Assembly (NCBI RefSeq): GCF_000377665.1
Contig: NZ_KB898646.1
Span: 186,001-250,000 of the forward strand
DNA from: Vreelandella zhanjiangensis DSM 21076
GTDB taxonomy: Bacteria; Pseudomonadota; Gammaproteobacteria; Pseudomonadales; Halomonadaceae
Length of the DNA stretch: 64,000 nt
Direction: 5' to 3'
Each line of letters begins with the position of its first letter. Within the stretch, counting starts at the first letter, position 1. Positions 24,265-32,773 of this stretch are shown piece by piece. The position numbers and the translations under genes are program-made. Under the pieces are notes generated by a model. It did not search any database. It worked only from the letters and a program-made list of their open reading frames with translations, and had not been told where the DNA came from.

Positions 24265-24370
24265 CTTTAGCGCTGTCATGAGCTTCTTAGATGGCAAACG
24301 CTAAGTGGTTCGTTAATCTGAACAAGCTGGAAGGCATGAAAAGCGTCGGTGCCCTTTGATCGTATTTCTT

Positions 24371-24396
24371 AACACCCCGCCTTTGTGCGGGGTGTT
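24371..24396 (+). terminator. Terminator of the mva operon
   Basis: AACACCCCGC and GCGGGGTGTT form a perfect 10-bp stem with loop CTTTGT. The T tract is short. It closes the operon from 20400. The remainder of the 24265-24591 gap shows no credible gene. Confidence 0.65.
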
Positions 24397-24591
24397 CTCA
24401 TTACCGAGCAACATCCCCATCTCAGTACCCCCTTTATTGATGATGCGTCGTACGGATGCCGGTATGATGTCGCCCGGCAGTGATCGTGGGGCGGGTCTTG
24501 GCGTGCTGATACTGGAAAATGATCCAGAAAATAAGGGTTAAAAGCGCGCCCACTGTTCCAATAATACTTGTATAAAAGGAAGCCTTTTCAA

Positions 24592-26052
24592 ATGGCGAAC
24601 GCTATAACGCTAAACCAACAAACTGGGCAAGATAACTTCATGAGCCGAAGGGCGCTTCCCTGTTTAGGTGTATTTGCGGCTATCTATTTAGTATCCATAG
24701 CGTTTGGTTACCATATTAATGCGATCGTTTTGGCTATCGTGCTGATGGTGATGCTGTGTCTGTTGAAAATCCCGGTGGCGATTGCCCTGATTTCATCGGC
24801 ACTGCTGGGAGCCTTGCATAGCGGGCTATCCATGAGCGAGGCCGTCGATACCTTCAATGACAACCTGTTAATGGGTGCTCAGGTTGGGGTTACCTACATC
24901 ATGATTGGGGCTTTTGCGGTTGCCATTGCACGCAGTGGTTTGGTGGATCTACTTGCCTATAAGATCGCCTCACAGCTTGATCTAAACGTGGGCGCCACCA
25001 ATAAAGGCGTAAAGTGGATTATGCTTTTAGCGTTGGTCGCCGCTTCCATCATGTCCCAGAACCTGGTGCCTGTGCATATCGCGTTTATCCCTATCCTTAT
25101 CCCGCCATTGCTCGGGGTGATGAACAAGCTGCGTATGGATCGCCGTGGTATCGCGTGCATTCTTGCCTGCTCGATGAGCGCTAGCTACTTGTTGCTGCCC
25201 ACGGGGTTCGGGGCCATTTATTTAAATGAAATACTGCTAGCCAACGTTAATAGTGTTGGCCAGGCCTATGGGATGTCCGCAACACCGGGCATGGTGCTGA
25301 AAGCCATGGCGCTACCGGTAATGGGCATTCTGTTGGGTATGCTCGTGGCCGTTTTTTATACGTATCGTAAGCCGCGTCGTTACCAGGAGGCGCCATCCAC
25401 CACGCTTCAAACCGAAAAACCCTTAAGGCCGCTTAACTTTAAACAGATTATCTTTACGGTAGCAGCCCTGGTAGTGGCGCTGATTTGCCAACTACAGTTT
25501 GACTCGCTGTTAATCGGGGCAATGATCGGCTTTATGATTTTGAGTGTGGCAGGCATCTTTCGCTGGAGTGACCAGGACGATGTTTTCACGGAAGGCTTAC
25601 GCATGATGGCGCAAATTGCCGTGATCATTACGTTTGCTTCTGGCTTTTCCGGGATTTTAAACGCAACGAATGAAATTGCGCCCCTGGTGTCGGCGACGGC
25701 TGATTTCATTGGCGACAATATGGTGCTTGGCGCGGCATTAATGCTTGTTGTTGGCTTGTTTATCACCATAGGATTTGGTGACTCTTTCGCTAGCGTGCCT
25801 ATCCTTGCGCCTATCTATGTACCCTTGGCAATCACGCTAGGCTTCTCTCCAGTCGCGACGATTGCCCTGTTAGGGGCTGCCGCGGCACTGGGTGATGCGG
25901 GTTCCCCAGCGTCTACTATTACCTTAGGTGCTACCGCTGGCCTCAACGCCGATGGGCAACACGATCATATCAGCGATAGCGTAATTCCTACGTTTATTCA
26001 TGCCAATTTTGGCATGCTGATATTTGCTTGGATTGCGGCACTGATGCTGTGA
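24592..26052 (+). CDS. Na+/H+ antiporter family protein (NhaC/YuiF-like)
   Basis: About 486 residues from ATG 24592 with twelve or so membrane helices. Features of the YuiF-like antiporter group include PVHIAFIPILIPPLLGVMNK in mid-protein and the C-terminal GFGDSFASVPILAPIYVPLA and LGDAGSPASTITLGATAGLN, the latter polar and conserved like an ion pathway. Related proteins exchange Na+/H+ or carry amino acids such as histidine. It follows the mva operon in the same direction but is separated by a terminator, so it is probably independent. Antiporters are abundant in halophiles. Confidence 0.75.
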   Translation: MANAITLNQQTGQDNFMSRRALPCLGVFAAIYLVSIAFGYHINAIVLAIVLMVMLCLLKIPVAIALISSALLGALHSGLSMSEAVDTFNDNLLMGAQVGVTYIMIGAFAVAIARSGLVDLLAYKIASQLDLNVGATNKGVKWIMLLALVAASIMSQNLVPVHIAFIPILIPPLLGVMNKLRMDRRGIACILACSMSASYLLLPTGFGAIYLNEILLANVNSVGQAYGMSATPGMVLKAMALPVMGILLGMLVAVFYTYRKPRRYQEAPSTTLQTEKPLRPLNFKQIIFTVAALVVALICQLQFDSLLIGAMIGFMILSVAGIFRWSDQDDVFTEGLRMMAQIAVIITFASGFSGILNATNEIAPLVSATADFIGDNMVLGAALMLVVGLFITIGFGDSFASVPILAPIYVPLAITLGFSPVATIALLGAAAALGDAGSPASTITLGATAGLNADGQHDHISDSVIPTFIHANFGMLIFAWIAALML

Positions 26053-26113
26053 TGCTTGAAGATTCACGCGCCACCTGCTCTTTCATCAGCCAACTTTGCA
26101 AAGGGAGCTAACC

Positions 26114-26602
26114 ATGCTTTTCTCCAAACGTATTGCCATCAAGCTGCTTGCGCTTACGTTGGCGCTCTTTCCTTCGGTGCTGCTGGCCCAGGATGCCCAT
26201 ATTGGCAGTGTGCGCACTGAGTTCCGCATGCTGGGGCCGAATAACACCATTGAAGTTGAGCGCTTTGATGACCCCAAAGTGCAGGGTATCTCCTGCTATA
26301 TTTCCTATTCTCAGATCGGCGGGATCTCTGGTGCAGTGGGGCTTGCCGAAGAGGCCAGTGAGGCGAGCGTTGCCTGTCGGCAAACGGGCGAGATCGTGTT
26401 TAACCCGGCGGAGGTAGAAGAGCAGGAAGTGGTGTTTACCCAGCGCCGTTCAGCGCTATTCAAGAATATGCGCGTAGTGCGCATGCACGACGCTGAAACC
26501 GAAACCTTCGTATACCTGACTTACAGCACCAAACTGGTGGATGGGTCGCCGAAGAATGCGATAACGGCGGTTCACTATGGAGATCTGACGCCAGCTCAGT
26601 AA
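26114..26602 (+). CDS. creA: CreA-family periplasmic protein
   Basis: 162 residues from ATG 26114 with GGGAG upstream. A signal peptide (LFSKRIAIKLLALTLALFPS, cleaved near LLA-QD) precedes the CreA domain: TEFRMLGPNNTIEVERFDDP, VQGISCYISYSQIGGISGA and EEASEASVACRQTGEI with two conserved Cys that may form a disulfide. The molecular function of CreA is not known; in E. coli it sits with creBCD. None of those genes is here. Confidence 0.88.
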   Translation: MLFSKRIAIKLLALTLALFPSVLLAQDAHIGSVRTEFRMLGPNNTIEVERFDDPKVQGISCYISYSQIGGISGAVGLAEEASEASVACRQTGEIVFNPAEVEEQEVVFTQRRSALFKNMRVVRMHDAETETFVYLTYSTKLVDGSPKNAITAVHYGDLTPAQ

Positions 26603-26639
26603 CCTGGTGCAGGCATGTGAACCGACGTATTCAGTTTGG

Positions 26640-27206
26640 TTAGCGGGGCTGGCCCAGTGCCTGGGTCCAGTAAGTGGTGTAGCGGGATTCCGGGTTGTCG
26701 GCTTTGGCCATGCCCATCTGGGTAAAGGCGCCGTTCATGATATTGCTGCAGTGGCCGGGGCTTTCCAGCCAGCCATCCACCGCGGCTGATGCGGACATAT
26801 GGCCCGCAGCAATATTTTCCCCCACGGCGCGCCATACATAGCCTTGTTCTTCCACGCGCTGTTCGATGCCAACGCCCTCAGGGCTGGTATGGCTGAAGTA
26901 CTCGTTTTCGGCCATATCTTTCGAGTGCGCCTTGGCTGCCTCGTGAAGCTTGCAGCTCCAGGTCAGTGGCGCTACCGAATCAAACGACTGATTACCGCAC
27001 TGTCGGGATTGGCTGCGCGCTTCGTTAACCAAGGTAAGCATTTCCTGCTGCTGCTCGGTAGGTTCGCAGTTGCTGGATGAGTCACCTTGCGGCGCATCAT
27101 CAGAGGCCCAGACTGCTCCGGTACCCAGTAGCATCAACGCTACTAAACGGAAAAGCGCCCTGGAAGCAGGGCGCTTTATAGCTGAATTAGCCACCGAATT
27201 TTTCAT
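26640..27206 (-). CDS. Secreted CAP-domain (SCP/PR1-like) protein
   Basis: About 188 residues. An N-terminal signal sequence (FRLVALMLLGTGAVWA) precedes the CAP domain, with LVNEARSQSRQCGN, LTWSCKLHEAAKAHSKDMAE, FSHTSPEGVGIEQRV, VGENIAAGH and SPGHCSNIMNGAFTQMGMA, so the conserved His and Glu positions are kept. Bacterial CAP proteins are extracytoplasmic and mostly uncharacterised. The start is uncertain: ATG 27206 or GTG 27197 overlap the end of the upstream PPOX gene, and a terminator-like hairpin sits inside the first codons, so a later TTG/ATG near 27130 is possible. Confidence 0.8.
   Translation of the reverse strand: MKNSVANSAIKRPASRALFRLVALMLLGTGAVWASDDAPQGDSSSNCEPTEQQQEMLTLVNEARSQSRQCGNQSFDSVAPLTWSCKLHEAAKAHSKDMAENEYFSHTSPEGVGIEQRVEEQGYVWRAVGENIAAGHMSASAAVDGWLESPGHCSNIMNGAFTQMGMAKADNPESRYTTYWTQALGQPR
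27152..27177 (-). terminator. Terminator of the PPOX gene, inside the 5' end of the CAP gene
   Basis: An 11-bp perfect stem (AAAGCGCCCTG/CAGGGCGCTTT, loop of four) is followed on the minus strand by TTTTCC. It lies about ten bases after the PPOX stop. It also falls within the predicted signal-peptide codons of the CAP gene, so either the CAP start is further downstream or the hairpin attenuates read-through. Confidence 0.65.
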
Positions 27207-27675
27207 TTTCACCAAGATCCGGTTTGGCATCTTTCTTGAGGTTGGCCTTGGCAATTTCGTAGAGCTGGTAGGTCTTGCTCTCCTTGGATTTCCAGTGCTC
27301 GCCCATCTCTACCTTGATTTCCAGAAGCGCGAGATCCGGATCATCCTTGCCTTCCGGGAACCAGGCGGCCACGAAGGGGTTCCAGTACTTGTGGATCAGC
27401 TCGCGGTTGTCGGTCAGATTGGCCTTGCCCGATAGCGAAACGTATACACCGTCTTCCTGGTCGGAAAAACTCAGGCATACGTCGTGATCACTTTTGGCTT
27501 CAAAGACTTTTTCGGCGCTACGGCGGGTGTAGAACCACAGCGTGCCGTCGTACTCTTCCTGTACCAGGTGCATAGGCCGCGCACGTGGCGTGTCGTGGTC
27601 CATGGTGACCAGCATGCCGACCTTAATATCCTTGATCATCTTCCAGATCTTCTGCTTATGTTCCGGGCTGGACAT
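27187..27675 (-). CDS. Pyridoxamine 5'-phosphate oxidase-family protein (general stress protein 26-like)
   Basis: 162 residues from ATG 27675 (GGAGAGTGAC upstream). It is a split-barrel flavin-binding domain: MIKDIKVGMLVTMDHD, RARPMHLVQEEYDGTLWFYT, CLSFSDQEDGVYVSLSGKAN and YWNPFVAAWFPEGKDDP, all typical of the stress-protein 26 group. Members bind FMN, FAD or F420; the reaction is unknown. Codons upstream of ATG 27675 extend the frame but show no ribosome site. Confidence 0.88.
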   Translation of the reverse strand: MSSPEHKQKIWKMIKDIKVGMLVTMDHDTPRARPMHLVQEEYDGTLWFYTRRSAEKVFEAKSDHDVCLSFSDQEDGVYVSLSGKANLTDNRELIHKYWNPFVAAWFPEGKDDPDLALLEIKVEMGEHWKSKESKTYQLYEIAKANLKKDAKPDLGENEKFGG

Positions 27676-27842
27676 AGCGTCACTCTCCTTATGAATAAAT
27701 ACTTTGGTTAGCCAGTCCTTCCGTAGGACTAACAATAGCCTAGCCAGCATTGGTGATATCGGCAAATACGCTAATGAGCTCGCAGTAACAAACCAGCAGG
27801 GCTAAAGTAAAAATTCGCAAATGGCTACTAAAGGAGGCTGCC

Positions 27843-28136
27843 ATGTTCGTCAATGCGAGGTTAAAAAGATCGAGACTGAAAATCCTTGGTGTGAGACGGG
27901 CCGGTTATATCTCTACTCTGATCGGCATGTTACTGCTGGCTGGTTGCGCCACGGGAGAGCGCGCTGATACGCAAACCAGCATGCGGGGCGCGGCCACTGA
28001 GTACTGTGAAAGCATTGGCGGGCAATCCGAAGTACAGGAAACCCGCTTGGGCAGCGGTCGCTATTGCCGCTTACCGGGTGGGCAGCTCGAAAACGAGTGG
28101 ATGCTTTATCGCTCAGAGCGTCTTGATAACGATTAG
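27843..28136 (+). CDS. DUF333 lipoprotein
   Basis: 97 residues. After a basic start there is a hydrophobic stretch ending in the lipobox LLAGC (Cys ~35), then a DUF333 domain with AATEYCESIGG, SGRYCRLPGGQ and NEWMLYR. Two Cys in the mature part may form a disulfide. AAGGAGG lies upstream of the ATG. It is probably anchored in the outer membrane; the function is unknown. It stands alone between the PPOX and hmp genes. Confidence 0.85.
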   Translation: MFVNARLKRSRLKILGVRRAGYISTLIGMLLLAGCATGERADTQTSMRGAATEYCESIGGQSEVQETRLGSGRYCRLPGGQLENEWMLYRSERLDND

Positions 28137-28220
28137 AAATGCATCATCCACTGCTTCGACTTTGTAAGAAGCGTTTTATTGACGCAGCTCATGCATTGGC
28201 CTGCAAAAACCTGATATTTT

Positions 28221-28245
28221 AAAGATGCATTTAATATGAATCTTT
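28221..28245. promoter_or_regulatory. NsrR-type operator upstream of hmp
   Basis: AAAGATGCATTT at the left faces ATGAATCTTT at the right, giving a near-palindrome of 25 bases that matches the known NsrR pattern (AAGATGCATTT with inverted partner). It lies 26 bases before the hmp start. NsrR loses DNA binding when nitric oxide attacks its Fe-S cluster, so hmp should be induced by NO. Confidence 0.75.
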
Positions 28246-28270
28246 AGCAGGACGTTGAAAAGAGGCCATT

Positions 28271-29440
28271 ATGCTGACACAGGCACAAGAACAGATCATT
28301 GCCGCCACGGCTCCCGTGGTAGCGGAACATCTCAACACGATTACCGCGCGTTTTTATCCGCTGATGTTCGAGCGCTACCCCGAGGTCAAGTCACTGTTCA
28401 ACCAGACACACCAGAAAGACGGTGGCCAGCCGCGCGCGCTGGCGGCTTCGATTCTTGCCTATGTGGGCGTGCGCCAGAATCCGCAAACGGCGCGCCAGAT
28501 CATGGAAACCGTGGTGAACAAGCATGTTTCGCTGGATATCCAGCCCGAGCACTACCCGATTGTGGGCGAGTGCCTGCTGGTTGCCATCGGTGAGGTGCTT
28601 GGCGACGCCGTGACGGCAGAGGTGGCCGATGCCTGGGGCGCGCTTTATCAAGAGCTTGCTGATCTTCTCATCGACCTGGAAGCGCAGCGTTATCAGGAGT
28701 TTGAACAGCAGCCCGGCGGCTGGCGGGGCACGCGGCGTTTTCGTATTGCCGATACGCATCAGGAGAGCCTTGTTATCCGTTCGTTTATTCTGGAGCCTGA
28801 AGATGGTGGCCCGGTGGCCGACTATACGCCGGGGCAGTACATCGGGGTGAAGCTGAATATCGACGGCGTGCCAGCGTCCCGCCATTACAGTCTTTCTGAT
28901 GTGCCTAACGGCCGCTCCTACCGGCTGTCCATCAAGCGTGAACCGCACGGTGTGGCCAGCCGCTTTTTTCATGACCAGCTGACGGTAGGTGATGTGATCG
29001 AACTACTCCCCCCTGCCGGTGAGTTGACCCTCAAGGAAGGTGACGAGCACCTGCTCTTGATCAGCGGCGGCATCGGTCAGACACCGCTGCTGCCGATTGC
29101 CAAACAGGCGCTCAGCCAGGGCCGCCGGGTTACCTACCTGCATGCGGCTATCGATGACGATCACCGCGCTTTTGCTGAAACGCTCGATACTCTTGCACAA
29201 AATCACCCCGATAATTTGACTACCATCACAGTGTACGAGCAGGGCAGCCAGGGAGACCATCAGGGCCGGATAAATGAAGCCGTGCTGGCCAAGTATCTAG
29301 CACCTAACACCCGCTGCTACTTCGTTGGCCCCCATGGTTTCATGGCGGCGATCAACCAGAGTCTGGAGCTTTTGGGTGTCGCGGAGACCCATCGCCACTT
29401 TGAACATTTCGGTCCGGCCAAGGCGCTAAACGCCGCCTAG
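28271..29440 (+). CDS. hmp: Flavohemoglobin, nitric oxide dioxygenase
   Basis: 389 residues. The globin domain (1-~140) has ITARFYPLMFERYPEVKSLF with the distal Tyr and the proximal His in VVNKHVSLDI. The FAD domain (~150-255) has the RHYSLSD flavin-binding motif. The NAD domain (~260-389) has LLISGGIGQTPLLPIA and CYFVGPHGFM. All three modules are present and of normal length. Hmp turns NO and O2 into nitrate using NAD(P)H. The NsrR-type operator upstream supports NO-responsive control. It is monocistronic, ending in a hairpin at 29446. Confidence 0.96.
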   Translation: MLTQAQEQIIAATAPVVAEHLNTITARFYPLMFERYPEVKSLFNQTHQKDGGQPRALAASILAYVGVRQNPQTARQIMETVVNKHVSLDIQPEHYPIVGECLLVAIGEVLGDAVTAEVADAWGALYQELADLLIDLEAQRYQEFEQQPGGWRGTRRFRIADTHQESLVIRSFILEPEDGGPVADYTPGQYIGVKLNIDGVPASRHYSLSDVPNGRSYRLSIKREPHGVASRFFHDQLTVGDVIELLPPAGELTLKEGDEHLLLISGGIGQTPLLPIAKQALSQGRRVTYLHAAIDDDHRAFAETLDTLAQNHPDNLTTITVYEQGSQGDHQGRINEAVLAKYLAPNTRCYFVGPHGFMAAINQSLELLGVAETHRHFEHFGPAKALNAA

Positions 29441-29445
29441 CCAAA

Positions 29446-29483
29446 CCGTCCCCTTCGCATGAAGCTTGGTGTGAAGGGGGCGG
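29446..29483. terminator. Hairpin between hmp and the convergent channel gene
   Basis: CCGTCCCCTTCGCA and TGTGAAGGGGGCGG form a 14-bp stem with two non-Watson-Crick positions and a ten-base loop. The gene pair is convergent, so it may serve both strands. There is no clear T tract. Confidence 0.5.
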
Positions 29484-29491
29484 CCTCGAAT

Positions 29492-30538
29492 TTATGGGGC
29501 ACTTTTCTCTTCAGCTAACTGCCAGATATCTTCCCACTCCCAGCCATCCTTCTGAATATAGGCGAGCAGTACTTTTTGAGAGTGATCGCTTAATCCCTCC
29601 TGCATCTGTTTTTGTGATGCATCGAATCCCGGTAAGGTCTTGTAGGCCTCAAGAGCTGGAAAAGGGGGCAAATGCGGTGCGGCGTGGATGAACGCACTAT
29701 CCAACGTATCAAGAAATTGATCGATGACGCGCAGCGTTATAGTGAACTGAGTGTGGGTGGCAGCGCTAAGGTCAGGATTGGCGATGGTTGCCAGTATGAG
29801 CGCCTGATAAAGCCGCGCTAACGCTAACGGGAGTGATTTCTGGCTACTGCCCGCGTGGTAATAGTGAAGAATAGGGTAGGCGAGGTGCTGTTGGCCAAGT
29901 GTGCTGATAGTTTGCTGAATAGGCGATAGCTGCTGGCTTAAGCTGGTAAATTTCCCATTGTCATGGGTGGTGTTAAGAACTTCTAGCGGGCTTTCGCCTA
30001 GCGCACTGATAGACAGCGCTAAGTGACGTTTTTGGGTAACGTTAGAAACGATATTAAGCATGTAAGTAATCGACAGCGTAAACAGGAAAAAGCCATTGGC
30101 TGCTGCCAAGGTGGGGACCAGGCGCCAGCGATCATTACCCGGCACAAAATCGCCATAGCCCAGTGTGGTAAGGGTATAACCGGTAAAGTAGATACGTTCG
30201 ACCAAACTGGCCGATGCCTGGGTGTTGGCATTCACAACAGCATCTGACCCGCCACAGAAAACCAATAGCCAGCCCAGCCATAACGTTATTACCCAGACTA
30301 AAAGAAGCCCGATCGTTATCCATGGGCCCGCGGCGGCGAGTAACCAATGACAGCGCCGGGTTCGATGAATCAATAGCAGTATCGACCAAACACCACTAAT
30401 CAAGCGATTGGTGACGGGCCCTGAGTGAGAGGCGGAAAGCGTGGTACGAATGGCATCAAAATTGGCTAGCGCAACAAGAAGAACGCCTATCACGCCAGCC
30501 AGTGTGCTTCCTGTCATATAGAGCGTCCTTTCGATCAT
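29492..30538 (-). CDS. Two-pore-helix type K+ channel-like membrane protein
   Basis: 348 residues. Four or so helices surround one pore loop with filter TLTTLGYGDFVPG, close to the canonical TVGYGD, so K+ conduction is likely. A soluble, mostly helical C-terminal half (~180-348) has no RCK/TrkA-N nucleotide motif that I can see, so the gating domain is unusual. It is last in a minus-strand group after an SBP lipoprotein and a CDF-type transporter gene, 29 bases after the latter. Confidence 0.8.
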   Translation of the reverse strand: MIERTLYMTGSTLAGVIGVLLVALANFDAIRTTLSASHSGPVTNRLISGVWSILLLIHRTRRCHWLLAAAGPWITIGLLLVWVITLWLGWLLVFCGGSDAVVNANTQASASLVERIYFTGYTLTTLGYGDFVPGNDRWRLVPTLAAANGFFLFTLSITYMLNIVSNVTQKRHLALSISALGESPLEVLNTTHDNGKFTSLSQQLSPIQQTISTLGQQHLAYPILHYYHAGSSQKSLPLALARLYQALILATIANPDLSAATHTQFTITLRVIDQFLDTLDSAFIHAAPHLPPFPALEAYKTLPGFDASQKQMQEGLSDHSQKVLLAYIQKDGWEWEDIWQLAEEKSAP

Positions 30539-30567
30539 TTATAACGACGTTAGTCGGCCATATTGGT

Positions 30568-31545
30568 TTATGGCGGGGTGGCGTTGGCAGGAGAAGGTAT
30601 GTGTTCCTCATTAGGCCAGGCAGTAACGACGACTTCATAAATACGCCAGTCGTAATTATTAAGGTGCTGTGAGGCCTCTTTAAGATGGCGCGCCAGATCA
30701 TCGTTACTATGCGGGGTTACAAAGGCTTCTCCGCTGAAGATTGGGCCTTCTTCGCGTAAGCGTACTGAGGCGGCGGCTACCCAAGGCATGGCCCGAAGCT
30801 CGGCTTCCAGCGCTTCTTCCATGTATTCCGGTTTTTCGCGAGAGGTAAAGTGAGGGCGGCGGTCAAGTAGGTCGCCTACGGCTTCTTTTAAATTGGTAAT
30901 ACCATCCTTGGTAACATCCAAGGCGATAATGGCCGCAGCCGCTGCGTCCGCCCACCAAAAGCCGGCTCCCACACCCAGTACACCAACGATGGCAGCCATC
31001 CCTGTCATCCAGTCGGCTTTGCTCATCTTCCCATCGGCAAACACGGTCTTCTCATGCACTTTTGCCGCGGCTTTGGTCTGTAAGCGCCCGATAATGACAG
31101 GTGGAATAACGCTGTAAATCAGCACGCCAACCATCACCCAACCCATCCATATCGTTTCACCAAACAAGGTAATGGCGCCGATACTCGGGTGTTCCTGATG
31201 GACAAGCTTGAGCAACGAATCACCCAGTAGAAACAGTCCCATCGCGCTTAGCGCAGTTGCCGTGCATAAAAAGGCAATAATAGTGGCGCGTTGATACCCA
31301 TAGGGGTATGTCTCATTAGGCGGGCGTTTGCGAAACCGCACGGCCAACAAGAAGGCAATAGGCGGAATGAGCGACAGCATGTCTTCCAGCCACGCGACTT
31401 TCATTGCCTGGCTGTTTCCCAGTACCAGCGCGAGCACCGATACAATGGAAATACGAAACGCTAGATTCCACCATTCCAGGCGGATCAGATAGTTGAGATC
31501 CTGCTGCTTATCCGGTGGCAGGTGATATAGCTTGCGTATTTTCAT
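30568..31545 (-). CDS. Atypical cation diffusion facilitator (CDF) family transporter
   Basis: 325 residues with six membrane helices and a C-terminal cytoplasmic domain, the CDF layout. Compared by eye with zinc exporter YiiP, of the four site-A ligands only two are kept: helix 2 reads EDMLSLIPP (second Asp lost) and helix 5 reads MSKADWMTG (His replaced by Met). The usual HxxGHG loop is YPYGYQ. Metal choice is therefore probably not zinc as in YiiP, or transport is altered. Its ATG overlaps the stop of the lipoprotein gene (ATGA), so the two are coupled. A K+ channel gene follows. Confidence 0.78.
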   Translation of the reverse strand: MKIRKLYHLPPDKQQDLNYLIRLEWWNLAFRISIVSVLALVLGNSQAMKVAWLEDMLSLIPPIAFLLAVRFRKRPPNETYPYGYQRATIIAFLCTATALSAMGLFLLGDSLLKLVHQEHPSIGAITLFGETIWMGWVMVGVLIYSVIPPVIIGRLQTKAAAKVHEKTVFADGKMSKADWMTGMAAIVGVLGVGAGFWWADAAAAAIIALDVTKDGITNLKEAVGDLLDRRPHFTSREKPEYMEEALEAELRAMPWVAAASVRLREEGPIFSGEAFVTPHSNDDLARHLKEASQHLNNYDWRIYEVVVTAWPNEEHIPSPANATPP

Positions 31546-32267
31546 TGGTCTGCCTCCAGGCGTTGGAGGTTTTGTTCAATATCGGGATAGCTGTTCAGAT
31601 GCCGCTGTACGGCAAGCATCCAGGCATTTTCACCATTGGGTAGCGCCATCACATGGTGGTCAGTTGCGATTTCCCAGTCGCCTACCTGGTAGCCGTGCGC
31701 CCGGAGCCACCAGGATGGATTGGCGACAGCTTGATCTAGTGTGCCAAGCTCAGAGGTAGGGCGGGGCACCGCGCCCTCTTTTCTAAGCGCGTGAGCGATA
31801 TGGTTGACAGCGGGAATGGCTACCTCGATGCCTTCCAGGTTGCTGGGCAAGGAAGCGCCTTCAGGCACACCGACTGAATAGTGGCTCTGGTAGTAGGCTT
31901 TAGTCGGCGCGGCAAGGGCGCTCACATTTGAGTCCTGGGTAAGCCCACCGATCACCAGATCAAGCTGGTATTGCGAGAGTGCAGCTAACAGGTTGCCTTC
32001 GCTACCCCAATGCCAGTTGATGGTGGCGCCCATATTTTCCGCAAGCGCCTGGATTATTTCGACTTCCAGCCCTGCCGGACCCTGATCGGTATTAATAACC
32101 CAAGGAGGGTTCTCGGAAAGGCCAATGTTCAACTCGCCGCCCTGCATATCTGCCATGGGGCGCTCAATATTGACCGGATAACGACAACCGGTCAAAGCTA
32201 TCACCGCCAAAATGATCAGTATGCTGGGCCGAAAAACGAATGTTATAAAGCTGTCCTTGCTTTGCAT
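31542..32267 (-). CDS. Solute-binding-protein-like lipoprotein (family 3)
   Basis: 241 residues. A hydrophobic N-terminus ends in the lipobox LTGC (Cys ~28). The rest is a family-3 periplasmic binding domain: LNIGLSENPPWV, GPAGLEVEIIQALAENMGA, LDLVIGGLTQD and a second lobe, but the C-terminal part is shorter than in transport receptors. No ABC permease genes are nearby. Instead it is coupled to the CDF gene, so it may present a ligand to, or regulate, the membrane partners. Function unassigned. Confidence 0.75.
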   Translation of the reverse strand: MQSKDSFITFVFRPSILIILAVIALTGCRYPVNIERPMADMQGGELNIGLSENPPWVINTDQGPAGLEVEIIQALAENMGATINWHWGSEGNLLAALSQYQLDLVIGGLTQDSNVSALAAPTKAYYQSHYSVGVPEGASLPSNLEGIEVAIPAVNHIAHALRKEGAVPRPTSELGTLDQAVANPSWWLRAHGYQVGDWEIATDHHVMALPNGENAWMLAVQRHLNSYPDIEQNLQRLEADQ

Positions 32268-32443
32268 CGTTAAGCCGCTTCCGTTAAGGGGGAATTTATA
32301 TAATAGCTAATAAATAAAACCTATAAAAAAGTGAGCATGGGATCGCTCAAGCCCTGCTCACCTCATAAGTTAGGCATATTGAACTGTTTTTCAACTTAAT
32401 TGCTAAAGTAGAACGGTATGTGGGTTCTGGCTGAGATTTCGGT

Positions 32444-32773
32444 TTAGGCCACCATTGATGCACATAGGCTGGCGCAGCGATGGCACGCTTGAGCGCATTC
32501 CTGGCAATGATCGGCTTCATGTTGGCCACACTCATCGCCGCACTTTTGACAGATATCCGCACATAGCTGACAGATGTCCTGAGCATACTCGCTGCCTTGG
32601 GCCATAAAGGCGACGGCCAGACGACAAATTTGTGCGCACTGTATATCCAGACGAATACATTCAGCCATATTGCCAAGGGTAGGTTCCTGAAGGCAGGAAG
32701 TAGCGCAATTATCGCAATAGACCGCACATATATTGCAGGCTTCGATGCACTCTTTAAAATTCTGTATGCTCAT
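32444..32773 (-). CDS. Four-helix-bundle Cys-rich copper-storage-like protein (DUF326, Csp3 type)
   Basis: 109 residues, very rich in Cys arranged in helical CxxxC and CxxC patterns (FKECIEACNICAVYCDNCAT, CADICQKCGDECGQH, CQECAQACHRCASLC). This spacing lines the core of the four-helix bundle of copper storage proteins. No signal peptide is seen, so it is the cytosolic type (Csp3), which buffers Cu(I). AGGAGAGG precedes the ATG. It is monocistronic; I saw no convincing CueR operator. Confidence 0.88.
   Translation of the reverse strand: MSIQNFKECIEACNICAVYCDNCATSCLQEPTLGNMAECIRLDIQCAQICRLAVAFMAQGSEYAQDICQLCADICQKCGDECGQHEADHCQECAQACHRCASLCASMVA

Noticed and set aside
24356..24541. 61-codon plus-strand frame between mvaB and the antiporter gene
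   Set aside because: Overlaps the mva terminator and has no ribosome site.
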